A DNA stretch of 64,000 bases from CALBGR01 sp964499935. Lineage in GTDB: Bacteria > Patescibacteriota > Saccharimonadia > Saccharimonadales > UBA4665. The position numbers and the translations under genes are program-made. The stretch is from NCBI GenBank assembly GCA_964499935.1, contig CAZCMS010000001.1, forward strand, positions 310,001 to 374,000, read 5' to 3'. The notes under the pieces are model-generated. The model was not told the origin of the DNA and did no database searches. It worked only from the letters and a program-made list of their open reading frames with translations. Shown here in pieces: positions 57,620 to 64,000 of this stretch (position 1 is its first letter; each line of letters opens with the position of its first letter).

Positions 57620-57664
57620 ATGGCACAAAAAATGAACACTATGCTTCGCACCATGCCCCGCTAG
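57620..57664 (+). CDS. 14-residue Met-rich leader peptide upstream of metG
   Basis: MAQKMNTMLRTMPR: four Met in 14 residues, just before the methionyl-tRNA synthetase gene. The ORF is enclosed by an 8-bp inverted repeat GTAATGGC (57617-57624) / GCTATTAC (57666-57673) followed by T-rich DNA. This could be an attenuator sensing charged tRNA-Met. metG also has its own -10 (TACAAT) near 57711, so the leader may be only part of the control. Coding is unproven. Confidence 0.4.
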   Translation: MAQKMNTMLRTMPR

Positions 57665-57724
57665 GGCTATTACTTTTCTTTTAATTTTTCGCAATAATTT
57701 TCTAAACAGGTACAATATACAGCA

Positions 57725-59173
57725 ATGAGTAACTTTTATGTCACAACTTCTATTCCATATGTAAATGGCGATCCACACATTGGATTTGCAATGGAACTCA
57801 TTATGGCCGATGTGTTGGCGCGCTACGAACGCTCAAAGACCAATAAAGTAATCTTTAGTACAGGAAGCGACGAACATGGGTCAAAAATTGCCGAAAAGGC
57901 AGCCAGTCTTGGTAAATCACCAAGCGAATTTACTGATGAGATCAGCCTTAAATTCAGAGAATTGGGCAAGCTGCTAAACATCAGCAATGACAGGTTCATT
58001 CGCACTACAGATACTGGCCATGAACAGCGAGCGCAACTCATCTGGAAAAATCTCAAAGATGATATATATAAGTCAAAATATACTGGCTGGTACGATGTCC
58101 GTCAAGAAGAGTTTGTGCCAGAGGGCCAGGTAGACCCGGCTCGTACTAATCCAGATCATCCGCAAGCCTACCAAAAGCTAGAGGAAGAGAACTATTTCTT
58201 TGCACTAAGTAAATACACGGCACAAATCAAAGAAGCTATCGAAACCGAAGCATACAGAATCGTGCCAGTGACCCGTAGGAATGAAATTTTATCACTTCTT
58301 AACGAGGGGCTTGAAGATATTAGCATTAGTCGCCCGAAAGATAAACTATCCTGGGGTGTTCCAGTGCCTGGTGACAGCAAGCAGGTGATGTACGTGTGGT
58401 TCGAGGCGCTCATGAACTATATAACTGTGTTGGGCTATCCAGAACACGAAGATTTCAAGAACTTTTGGCCAGCAGATGTGCATGTTATCGGTAAGGACAT
58501 TACACGATTCCACGCTGCTATTTGGCCGGCAATGCTCCTGAGTCTTGATATTCCTTTGCCGAAAAAACTATACGTACACAGTTTTATTAATGCAGCTGGT
58601 GGCGAAAAAATGAGCAAGAGCTTAGGGAATGTTGTTGCACCAATAGAAATTGTCAGTAAGTATGGTGTTGACCCATTCCGCTACTATTTCCTCAGGCACA
58701 TTCCATCGTACGATGATGGCGAATTTTCTTGGGAAACATTTGAGGCAGCATATAATAATGAGCTTGCAAACGAATTAGGTAATGCAGTGCAGCGTACATC
58801 TGCGATGATCATGAAATATCAAAATGGCATTATTGGTGAAATTCCACCTGCTAGCCATGATAGTGCAGCGATAGAACAGGCAATAGACGATTGTCGTTTC
58901 GACAAGGCGTTAGATGGTATCTGGGATAGTGTTCGCGGTCTTAATAAATACATCGATGATGCAAAACCATGGGTGATTGCAAAAGGTAATGACACTGATC
59001 ATTTGCGTGAAGTGCTGGCGTATCAAGTAGGGTATCTCCTAGAGATCGCCGACTTGCTAGAGCCGTTCTTGCCAGATACCGCAGTAAAAATCCGAAATGT
59101 ATTTTCAGAAGGCGTAGTGCGTCCTATGGCGACCACACTCTTTCCTAAAAACGACACTACTGCCGAGGCGTAA
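57725..59173 (+). CDS. metG: Methionyl-tRNA synthetase
   Basis: Charges tRNA-Met with methionine. 482 residues, the short form without the C-terminal dimerisation domain. Class I signatures: PYVNGDPHIGFAMELIMADV (HIGH as HIGF) and EKMSKSLGNVV (KMSKS). TGSDEHGSKIAEKA is typical for MetRS. The CxxC zinc knuckle is absent: GWYDVRQEEF runs straight on. TACAAT lies about 9 nt before the ATG, so the mRNA may be leaderless. A Met-rich mini-ORF is upstream. Confidence 0.95.
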   Translation: MSNFYVTTSIPYVNGDPHIGFAMELIMADVLARYERSKTNKVIFSTGSDEHGSKIAEKAASLGKSPSEFTDEISLKFRELGKLLNISNDRFIRTTDTGHEQRAQLIWKNLKDDIYKSKYTGWYDVRQEEFVPEGQVDPARTNPDHPQAYQKLEEENYFFALSKYTAQIKEAIETEAYRIVPVTRRNEILSLLNEGLEDISISRPKDKLSWGVPVPGDSKQVMYVWFEALMNYITVLGYPEHEDFKNFWPADVHVIGKDITRFHAAIWPAMLLSLDIPLPKKLYVHSFINAAGGEKMSKSLGNVVAPIEIVSKYGVDPFRYYFLRHIPSYDDGEFSWETFEAAYNNELANELGNAVQRTSAMIMKYQNGIIGEIPPASHDSAAIEQAIDDCRFDKALDGIWDSVRGLNKYIDDAKPWVIAKGNDTDHLREVLAYQVGYLLEIADLLEPFLPDTAVKIRNVFSEGVVRPMATTLFPKNDTTAEA

Positions 59174-59954
59174 GTACGGTCGGAGCCACCGCTCGACCTA
59201 AGAGTCTGTGTCCTGGGTGCACCAATTCTTCGGCGTGAGAGAAGGGCACCCATAGCGCTTTAATTGCGTCATCACCACCATCGTATATGAGCTCGCCCGG
59301 TCGGTGCGCGACAGCCATTTCGTCGGGTAGCTCAAGTACATATACATTTGTTTCAGTCCATGCATGCGCAGTAGTGCGAATGTCCGCAACAGCGCTTCGA
59401 TGGACGAGAACTGCGGTATGGGCTATTCCTTCGAGTGCAATAAAAGCCTCTTCTTTGGGCTCGGCAATGGCAGTTTCGAGAGCAGTTTTTCCTTCTAAAA
59501 ATCCTCCTATGAAAGCAAATTGCCCTGTATCGCTACGTTGAATCAATAGCACCCATGGTTCATCACTAAGGTCACGACGGATAATGACTGCATCTGCGGT
59601 TTCGTTAGGTCCAAATTCCCAAAAGAATCCTTTGCCAGTAACTACGCCTATCGATGGATCTTGCGCCATTTCATGAAAGAGTGGATGCAGTGGGCGACCT
59701 TCGCTATCAAAAGATATTCCTCTGTTTTGTAGTGCTTTGTATCGCTCGGTGGAAATTGTTTCGCGATCGGTCTCCCATGGGCCTTCAGGAATAATTATTC
59801 TTCCTTGCTGATCGTGCTGGAAGGTATCACAAACAAGACGATCCTGATTATCTGGGTAGGACGCAAATTTTCCAATTGCTAGTGCATCACGTATGGCATC
59901 GAGTTTCTGGGCTTCGATGTCGGGTGATGTATGTAATATTTCGGTATGATTCAT
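59157..59954 (-). CDS. NUDIX-fold protein with degenerate catalytic box
   Basis: 265 residues from MNHTEILHTSPDIEAQKLDA; AAAGGAG 8 nt upstream decides this start. DTGQFAFIGGFLEGKTALET aligns with the NUDIX start (compare NUDT9 DTGxWxxPGG), but GFLEGKT has T for the first Glu and EPKEEAFI replaces REUxEExGU: R and the first E are lost while EE remains. It may have another activity or be regulatory. It ends by overlapping the convergent metG by 17 bp and follows pncB by 25 bp, so it belongs to the NAD-salvage cluster. Confidence 0.72.
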   Translation of the reverse strand: MNHTEILHTSPDIEAQKLDAIRDALAIGKFASYPDNQDRLVCDTFQHDQQGRIIIPEGPWETDRETISTERYKALQNRGISFDSEGRPLHPLFHEMAQDPSIGVVTGKGFFWEFGPNETADAVIIRRDLSDEPWVLLIQRSDTGQFAFIGGFLEGKTALETAIAEPKEEAFIALEGIAHTAVLVHRSAVADIRTTAHAWTETNVYVLELPDEMAVAHRPGELIYDGGDDAIKALWVPFSHAEELVHPGHRLLGRAVAPTVLTPRQ

Positions 59955-59979
59955 GCTATGGACTCCTTTTGTTGCCGTA

Positions 59980-61305
59980 TTATGCATTCATGAATGGTAG
60001 CGTAGGGTCGACTTCTTTTATCCCTAGGTTGGGTTTGTGCACAGTCTTCGTCTTAAATAGATTTTGTACAAGCTTTTTGGTTGCGAATATTTTTTTGTAT
60101 CGTTTCACGTTTTCGAGGCTGCCAGTGTGCTTTCCTTCGTCGTCACTAAGCTTTACTGTTTCTGTACCGTTAACCATAGTGGCTTTCATAACGATGTTGA
60201 GTGGCTTAATTCCTAGGTCGTTGGTAAGGGTTGTGCCCCAACCAAATACTACATTTACACGATCTTTAAATAGGTCATGTAGTTTAACTATCATGTCTAT
60301 GTCTAGCCCATCGCTAAAAACAATTGTTTTTTCGGTTGGGTCGATGCCGTAATTTTCATAGAATGCGATAGCTCGTTCGGCGAATTCTACTGGATCGCCA
60401 GAGTCATGGCGTAGGCCTTTCCAAGTCTTGGCTTGTTCGGGGGTAAAATCTTCGAAGAAGAAAGCGGTGCCGAATGTATCGGTAAGAGCAATAGTCAGCT
60501 CTGTGCCGTACACGTTTTCCCAGTCGCGAAGGAAAGTATTGTGAGATGCGCGCATATTTTTTCCGCGACTATCTGCAAGTCCGGCGTATACCATTGGCAT
60601 TTCGTGTGCGAAGGTGCCAATAGGTGCCATATTTTGTGTATTGGCGAGCGCTACATTACTAGTACCTAATAGATTTTCTGGGCACTCAGCCTGCAAGCGC
60701 TGTAGCACATGCCGTTGCCAGCGAAGAGAGAAGTGGCGTCGGTTGCCGAAGTCTGCAAATTGAATATCTGGATTTTCCTGAAGAATTTTAATCTTTTCAC
60801 TTAGGCGTCGATCGCCCTCGTCGTAGATTTCAGCTAGATCAAGTCCGTTGTCGAGTACGTATCCCTCGAAGTAGGCTTCGTTGACTTCGCCCATCACGAT
60901 TGTTTCCCAGAAGGTTACAAGAGGGAAGTCGCCGGTAGTTTCGATTGCGATATCATCTGTTTCTTCATCGTGTCGTACGGTCACTTCAGGGAAGATGCCT
61001 TTTTTTAGGTAAGTGAGGTAGTTGTCGCTAAAAACACGTTCGCCGTCTGCGTTAATCTGATTTGCAAGGTGATTAATCTCTGCTTCCTGAAATCCAGTCT
61101 GTCGTATGTAATCAAAACGATCTTGCAATGTTTCAACAGAAACGTGATCCATAATCCGTTGTTCGGTTGAGCGGTTTTTGAATGTGAAGGTAACTTCTGC
61201 ATCACGCTCTTTTTCGTAGGCAAGTTGGCTCATGGTTGGTTTGTAATAATCCAGGCCTGCTGTCACCATGCCTTTTTCTAGTAGGGGCCCTTGTTCAACA
61301 TTCAT
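59980..61305 (-). CDS. pncB: Nicotinate phosphoribosyltransferase
   Basis: Makes nicotinate mononucleotide from nicotinate and PRPP, the second salvage step to NAD. 441 residues. MVTAGLDYYKPTMSQLAYEK is the substrate-binding start, FADFGNRRHFS, LLGTSNVALA, PIGTFAHEMPMVY (His that becomes phosphorylated) and IVFSDGLDIDMIVKL are family blocks. Its ATG overlaps the pncA stop by one base (TAATG), so the two are translated together. Confidence 0.93.
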   Translation of the reverse strand: MNVEQGPLLEKGMVTAGLDYYKPTMSQLAYEKERDAEVTFTFKNRSTEQRIMDHVSVETLQDRFDYIRQTGFQEAEINHLANQINADGERVFSDNYLTYLKKGIFPEVTVRHDEETDDIAIETTGDFPLVTFWETIVMGEVNEAYFEGYVLDNGLDLAEIYDEGDRRLSEKIKILQENPDIQFADFGNRRHFSLRWQRHVLQRLQAECPENLLGTSNVALANTQNMAPIGTFAHEMPMVYAGLADSRGKNMRASHNTFLRDWENVYGTELTIALTDTFGTAFFFEDFTPEQAKTWKGLRHDSGDPVEFAERAIAFYENYGIDPTEKTIVFSDGLDIDMIVKLHDLFKDRVNVVFGWGTTLTNDLGIKPLNIVMKATMVNGTETVKLSDDEGKHTGSLENVKRYKKIFATKKLVQNLFKTKTVHKPNLGIKEVDPTLPFMNA

Positions 61306-62012
61306 TACTTTGCTCCTCCTTGTGTGGCTATTACTGCAAGAACCTCGTCGGTTGTCGCGATGTGAACGCCGAGTGCGCCAAGGTTATCGATGCACTTCTG
61401 GCGATTTTCTGGCAATACTGCTTCGGTAGCGTCGATGGCGAGGGTGACTTCAAACCCATCTGCACGTAAATCTTTTGCAGTTGAATCAACGCACAGCGGA
61501 TTTTCTTTGCCGTCCCCTAGGGCAAGGCCTGCCAACAGAATGTGGCGAGCGCCATCTTTTCTAAGCTGCTCAGGCAAAAGAAGTCCGGTTGCTTTATTTC
61601 GTGCAAGGGCGCCCGTGTAGCTATCATCTTCATCTGGAGTAGCGATCGCTTCTTCGCCTTTTACAAACGCCATACTGAGCGTAGGATTCTGAGCAATGAG
61701 TAGATCAGGATGGAGCATTGCGCCAGGAGTGCCTTTGCGACCATGTGGTGGCCAGGTATTTACAAAATTAGGCGTAGGCGAGAAATGAGCTGTCTCGGCA
61801 GGGTGGCCTTCGACTGTGTGCCTTATAAGTAGGCCTGCTGCGACTGCGCCAGCAATTAACTTATTTGTTGGCTCAATAGTTTGTTCGCCATTTGGAACAG
61901 GCAATTCGCCAAAACCTGGTTGCTGTAAGCGTTCACCCTCAGTTTCGGGGTAGAAACAACGTACAGTATCGATTAACGTGAGTGTATCGATAGGTGTATG
62001 TATTGTATTCAT
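61305..62012 (-). CDS. pncA: Nicotinamidase
   Basis: Converts nicotinamide to nicotinate. 235 residues from MNTIHTPIDTLTLIDTVRCF; AAGGAGATACATT before the ATG decides the start. The catalytic triad is visible: Asp in LIDTVRCF, Lys in MAFVKGEEAI and Cys in NPLCVDSTAKDL. WPPHGRKGTPGAMLHPDL is the family WPxHCxxGTxGAxxHP block with Gly for Cys. It leads the operon pncA-pncB-NUDIX. The same ribosome-site string is before the 62197 gene. Confidence 0.92.
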   Translation of the reverse strand: MNTIHTPIDTLTLIDTVRCFYPETEGERLQQPGFGELPVPNGEQTIEPTNKLIAGAVAAGLLIRHTVEGHPAETAHFSPTPNFVNTWPPHGRKGTPGAMLHPDLLIAQNPTLSMAFVKGEEAIATPDEDDSYTGALARNKATGLLLPEQLRKDGARHILLAGLALGDGKENPLCVDSTAKDLRADGFEVTLAIDATEAVLPENRQKCIDNLGALGVHIATTDEVLAVIATQGGAK

Positions 62013-62043
62013 AATGTATCTCCTTGTAGTTATTGTGTAAAAC

Positions 62044-62099
62044 ACACTAAGTATGTTAATACACAATGTATACCTTAGTTAGTGTAAAGTCAACACTAA
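62044..62099 (-). promoter_or_regulatory. Promoter and operator of the pncA operon
   Basis: On the minus strand TTGACT (62093-62088), 17 bp, TACATT (62070-62065). Three TTAGTGT-type half sites surround it: ACACTAA at 62044-62050, TTAGTGT at 62079-62085, ACACTAA at 62093-62099. The last two form a perfect 7-bp inverted repeat with a 7-bp spacer over the -35. A repressor site, regulator unknown (the TrmB-like protein at 63582 is one candidate). Confidence 0.6.
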
Positions 62100-62137
62100 T
62101 TTATGAAAAAACAATGGTTACCTCTGTTGAAATACGC

Positions 62138-62177
62138 AAAAACCCCTCGTAAACTGTATGATTTACGAGGGTATTTT
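62138..62177 (-). terminator. Terminator after the 62197 gene
   Basis: CCCTCGTAAA / TTTACGAGGG, loop of 8, T-runs on both sides; read on the minus strand it ends in GGGGTTTTTG. Confidence 0.85.
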
Positions 62178-62196
62178 TGTGTTTGGATGAAGTTAT

Positions 62197-63474
62197 TTAA
62201 CCGACGAGTACGTGACCACCAGTCTTTTTAGTGAGATCAAAGTTTGCATCAATAAAATCTATGACCACCTGAGGATCAATATCGTGTGCAAACACAATAT
62301 TTGGCCCATGTTGTTCAAGGAATACTGCCTTGATTTTACCGTCGGCGTGTTCTGTAAGTCCGTTGGAGGTATTCTCTCCACACTGATGACTACCGCACTC
62401 GTACTCGCGTTGAGATACGCGATTAATTGTTGAGCCTTCTTTGAGTTCGCAGTGGAAATGCACAATACAGTCACTGCCGGGGTTTTGCTCGAAGACGATA
62501 CGCTGTGACTGACCTCCTACAGATGGCTTGCTGCCGTATGCAATAACGCTGTCTTCGCCATCTGTTTCAACTTTAACAAGCCCTACTCTATCGAGGTCGT
62601 TAAAATTGGTTTTACGCATGGACGTAAGGAACGTGGTTGGACCTATTTTGGCTGCGAAGTGCTCGGCTGTTTTACCGTCCACAGGCTGATATGCGCCAGC
62701 CTGAATACAATGATCTACTACTGCACGAAGAGCTGGGAATACCTCATCGCTCCTCCAGTTTATTGACTCTCCGGCAATGACAGTAGAGCGAGTAAAGTTC
62801 ATCTGTGATCGCTCGTGTGCAATTTCGACCAATCCACGCAACGCTACGTCTCTGTTGGTTGTTTCGTGGTAGGCTGCCTCTTCAGGAGTAATCACCATAG
62901 CAAGCCCCGTCTTTATATCATTTGCAAGCACAAGGTTGAGGCTGTTGCGTTTAAGGCTTTTTAGTCCAATCGTGTACTGAGTATCCGGGTCTGCATCGAC
63001 GGTTGTTTTGAATCCTACGGTAAATATATCTTTGCGAGCTGGCTGTGCTCCAATACCATCCCGACGAAACGCAGGAATAATTTTAGGATTTGGAATAAGA
63101 TCCATCGTATGTGGCATAGCTGAATCAAGCTTTTCGCCACGTTTATGAGGCGCTATCTCTCCAATTTGACCTCTAAAGTCTGTAATAGCTGGTGCCCAGA
63201 AGACCACACGGGTAGAGTAATCTCCCAGAAACTCTTCTGCGAGCGCTCGTAGGTCATCTGACGTTTCAAGTCGGCTCTCAGGATCTGCCATTCTGGTCAG
63301 GTGTATATTTGTATCCATTGTTGGCATAATTTCTTCGCAGAGTGCTCCGAGCTGCCTTGCGGTTGAGCCGAATGCGGGTGCCGAAAGTGCAAGATGGCTG
63401 CGCACAGGTTCGAACGTGCCACCACCAACAATGTGGATTTGTTTTGTATAGTCTCCTTCTTCTGGGTTGCTCAT
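62197..63474 (-). CDS. CoaB-like (DFP) / class II aldolase-like fusion protein
   Basis: 425 residues. The first 240 resemble the nucleotide-binding phosphopantothenoylcysteine synthetase (DFP/CoaB) fold: IHIVGGGTFEPVRSHLALSA, VVFWAPAITDF (compare AAAVSDF), LVLANDIKTG (compare VAND). The last 170 are class II aldolase/adducin-like: HERSQMNFTRSTVIAGESIN, DCIVHFHCELK (HxH metal site) and FLEQHGPNIVF (third His). A Cys pair ECGSHQCGEN lies between. No common enzyme I know has this order. Its AAGGAGATACATT leader is the same as pncA's, so both may be co-regulated. Confidence 0.7.
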   Translation of the reverse strand: MSNPEEGDYTKQIHIVGGGTFEPVRSHLALSAPAFGSTARQLGALCEEIMPTMDTNIHLTRMADPESRLETSDDLRALAEEFLGDYSTRVVFWAPAITDFRGQIGEIAPHKRGEKLDSAMPHTMDLIPNPKIIPAFRRDGIGAQPARKDIFTVGFKTTVDADPDTQYTIGLKSLKRNSLNLVLANDIKTGLAMVITPEEAAYHETTNRDVALRGLVEIAHERSQMNFTRSTVIAGESINWRSDEVFPALRAVVDHCIQAGAYQPVDGKTAEHFAAKIGPTTFLTSMRKTNFNDLDRVGLVKVETDGEDSVIAYGSKPSVGGQSQRIVFEQNPGSDCIVHFHCELKEGSTINRVSQREYECGSHQCGENTSNGLTEHADGKIKAVFLEQHGPNIVFAHDIDPQVVIDFIDANFDLTKKTGGHVLVG

Positions 63475-63522
63475 AATGTATCTCCTTTACGGTTTGTACT
63501 GTGTATAATGAAATAACTTGCT

Positions 63523-63538
63523 ACATATGAACATATGA
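63523..63538. promoter_or_regulatory. Tandem ACATATGA repeats in a divergent promoter region
   Basis: ACATATGA occurs twice head to tail, each holding the palindrome CATATG, between the divergent 62197 and 63582 genes. TATAAT at 63542-63547 (plus strand) adjoins it. Likely operator for the TrmB-like regulator or another factor. Confidence 0.4.
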
Positions 63539-63581
63539 TTGTATAATAAAAAATATAACAATTAATTATTCATCTATAAAA

Positions 63582-64000
63582 ATGTATATTAAAAATATAG
63601 ACAATCGTATTTATGACATCCTAAAGCAGGCCGGGTTGAGTGCGAGCGAAAAAGCTGTGTATATAACTGGATTGCAAAATGGACCTGTTAAAAGCGCAGT
63701 ATTAGTGCAAGAGACTAACCTACCCCGTGTTACTGTCCAGCTTGCCTTAAAAGAGCTGATTCGGCTAGAAGTGTGCAAAGCTACCCCTGTAGATAAACGA
63801 ACATATATCTACGAAATGTTACCTCCTAGCAATCTTAAAAAGCAGCTTGGTGCTAGGATACGACACATAGAAGAGATTATGGATGAGCTTGATCGCGTGT
63901 CGATTTCTGGCGAAGAAGAAATGCAAACACAAGAGGCTCAAGGTCAGCAACAGGTGCAAAATTTACTAGAATTAGCACTTCGCTGTAAAAGTCGTGAATG
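63582..64000 (+). CDS. TrmB-type transcriptional regulator (3' cut by window)
   Basis: Open from ATG 63582 to the window end, 139 codons, no stop. A winged helix-turn-helix: LKQAGLSASEKAVYITGLQN, KSAVLVQETNLPRVTVQLAL, KELIRLEVCKATPVDKRTYI, followed by a coiled coil (LKKQLGARIRHIEEIMDELD) and a Gln-rich linker. This is the layout of TrmB-like regulators, which bind sugars or other ligands through a C-terminal domain not seen here. Divergent from the CoaB-like/aldolase fusion, so it may control it and the NAD-salvage genes. Confidence 0.75.
   Translation, partial: MYIKNIDNRIYDILKQAGLSASEKAVYITGLQNGPVKSAVLVQETNLPRVTVQLALKELIRLEVCKATPVDKRTYIYEMLPPSNLKKQLGARIRHIEEIMDELDRVSISGEEEMQTQEAQGQQQVQNLLELALRCKSRE

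Noticed and set aside
1..64000. CRISPR array, rRNA genes, IS transposase
   Set aside because: No regularly spaced direct repeats, no rRNA signature and no DDE transposase were seen.

Overview
The window looks like a chromosome segment of a Candidatus Saccharibacteria (TM7, Patescibacteria) genome. The evidence is moderate GC, the standard genetic code with TGA used as a normal stop, short intergenic spaces, many genes whose -10 box lies only about 10-15 nt before the ATG (leaderless mRNAs), small membrane and basic proteins, an LPKTG wall-anchored protein with a CDENAVIKCGA-type domain, an RpfB-like muralytic enzyme, an RNHCP-domain protein, and few biosynthetic genes. The assignment rests on gene content and family resemblance, not on a database search.

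Layout. 1-3.6 kb: end of an unknown gene, a long structured leader before a secreted protein, tRNA-Glu and hypothetical genes. 3.7-12.7 kb: core block pyk-pgk-tpiA, a membrane-anchored acidic protein, a UvrD/PcrA helicase, a NUDIX hydrolase, an RpfB-like hydrolase and rsmA. 12.8-23.6 kb: tmRNA, a C39-like protease, RNHCP protein, several proteins of 20-54 residues, a NUDIX enzyme, a Cys-rich protein followed by a complete type III hammerhead ribozyme, a methyltransferase, the sortase-anchored protein, a DEAD-box-type helicase, a GH37 trehalase-like enzyme, tRNA-Phe and nadK.

23.6-37 kb is an accessory island starting at tRNA-Gly. A large serine recombinase runs antisense into the tRNA, followed by an XRE regulator, a PIN-domain pair, and a defence-like block on the minus strand: a 52-residue protein, a retron-type reverse transcriptase, a DUF4297/Cap4-like nuclease and an SMC/ABC-type ATPase. 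A GC-rich segment of about 2.9 kb (about 32.2-35.06 kb) looks actinobacterial and contains a deleted conjugation-type ATPase gene; it may be host DNA, a foreign plasmid relic or an assembly chimera. A two-gene operon with a HEPN-like second protein follows.

37-53.8 kb is a flexible region of acquired or decaying genes. It holds a bile-salt-hydrolase-like enzyme, a cupin, several genes broken by a single stop or frameshift, a guanidine-III riboswitch before an SMR exporter, Ogt, MMPL and MFS transporters, and a CsoR-controlled operon with a DUF4396 membrane protein. 53.8-64 kb returns to housekeeping genes: tRNA-Cys, tRNA-Leu, a HIT protein behind a hammerhead-like core, metG preceded by a tiny Met-rich ORF, and an NAD-salvage cluster (pncA-pncB plus a NUDIX protein). 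The cluster shares its Shine-Dalgarno context with an unusual CoaB-like/class II aldolase fusion, which is divergent from a TrmB-type regulator.

The most notable items are the hammerhead ribozyme, the retron RT-nuclease-SMC combination, the recombinase/tRNA overlap with a co-varied tRNA-Gly core, and the GC-rich insert.
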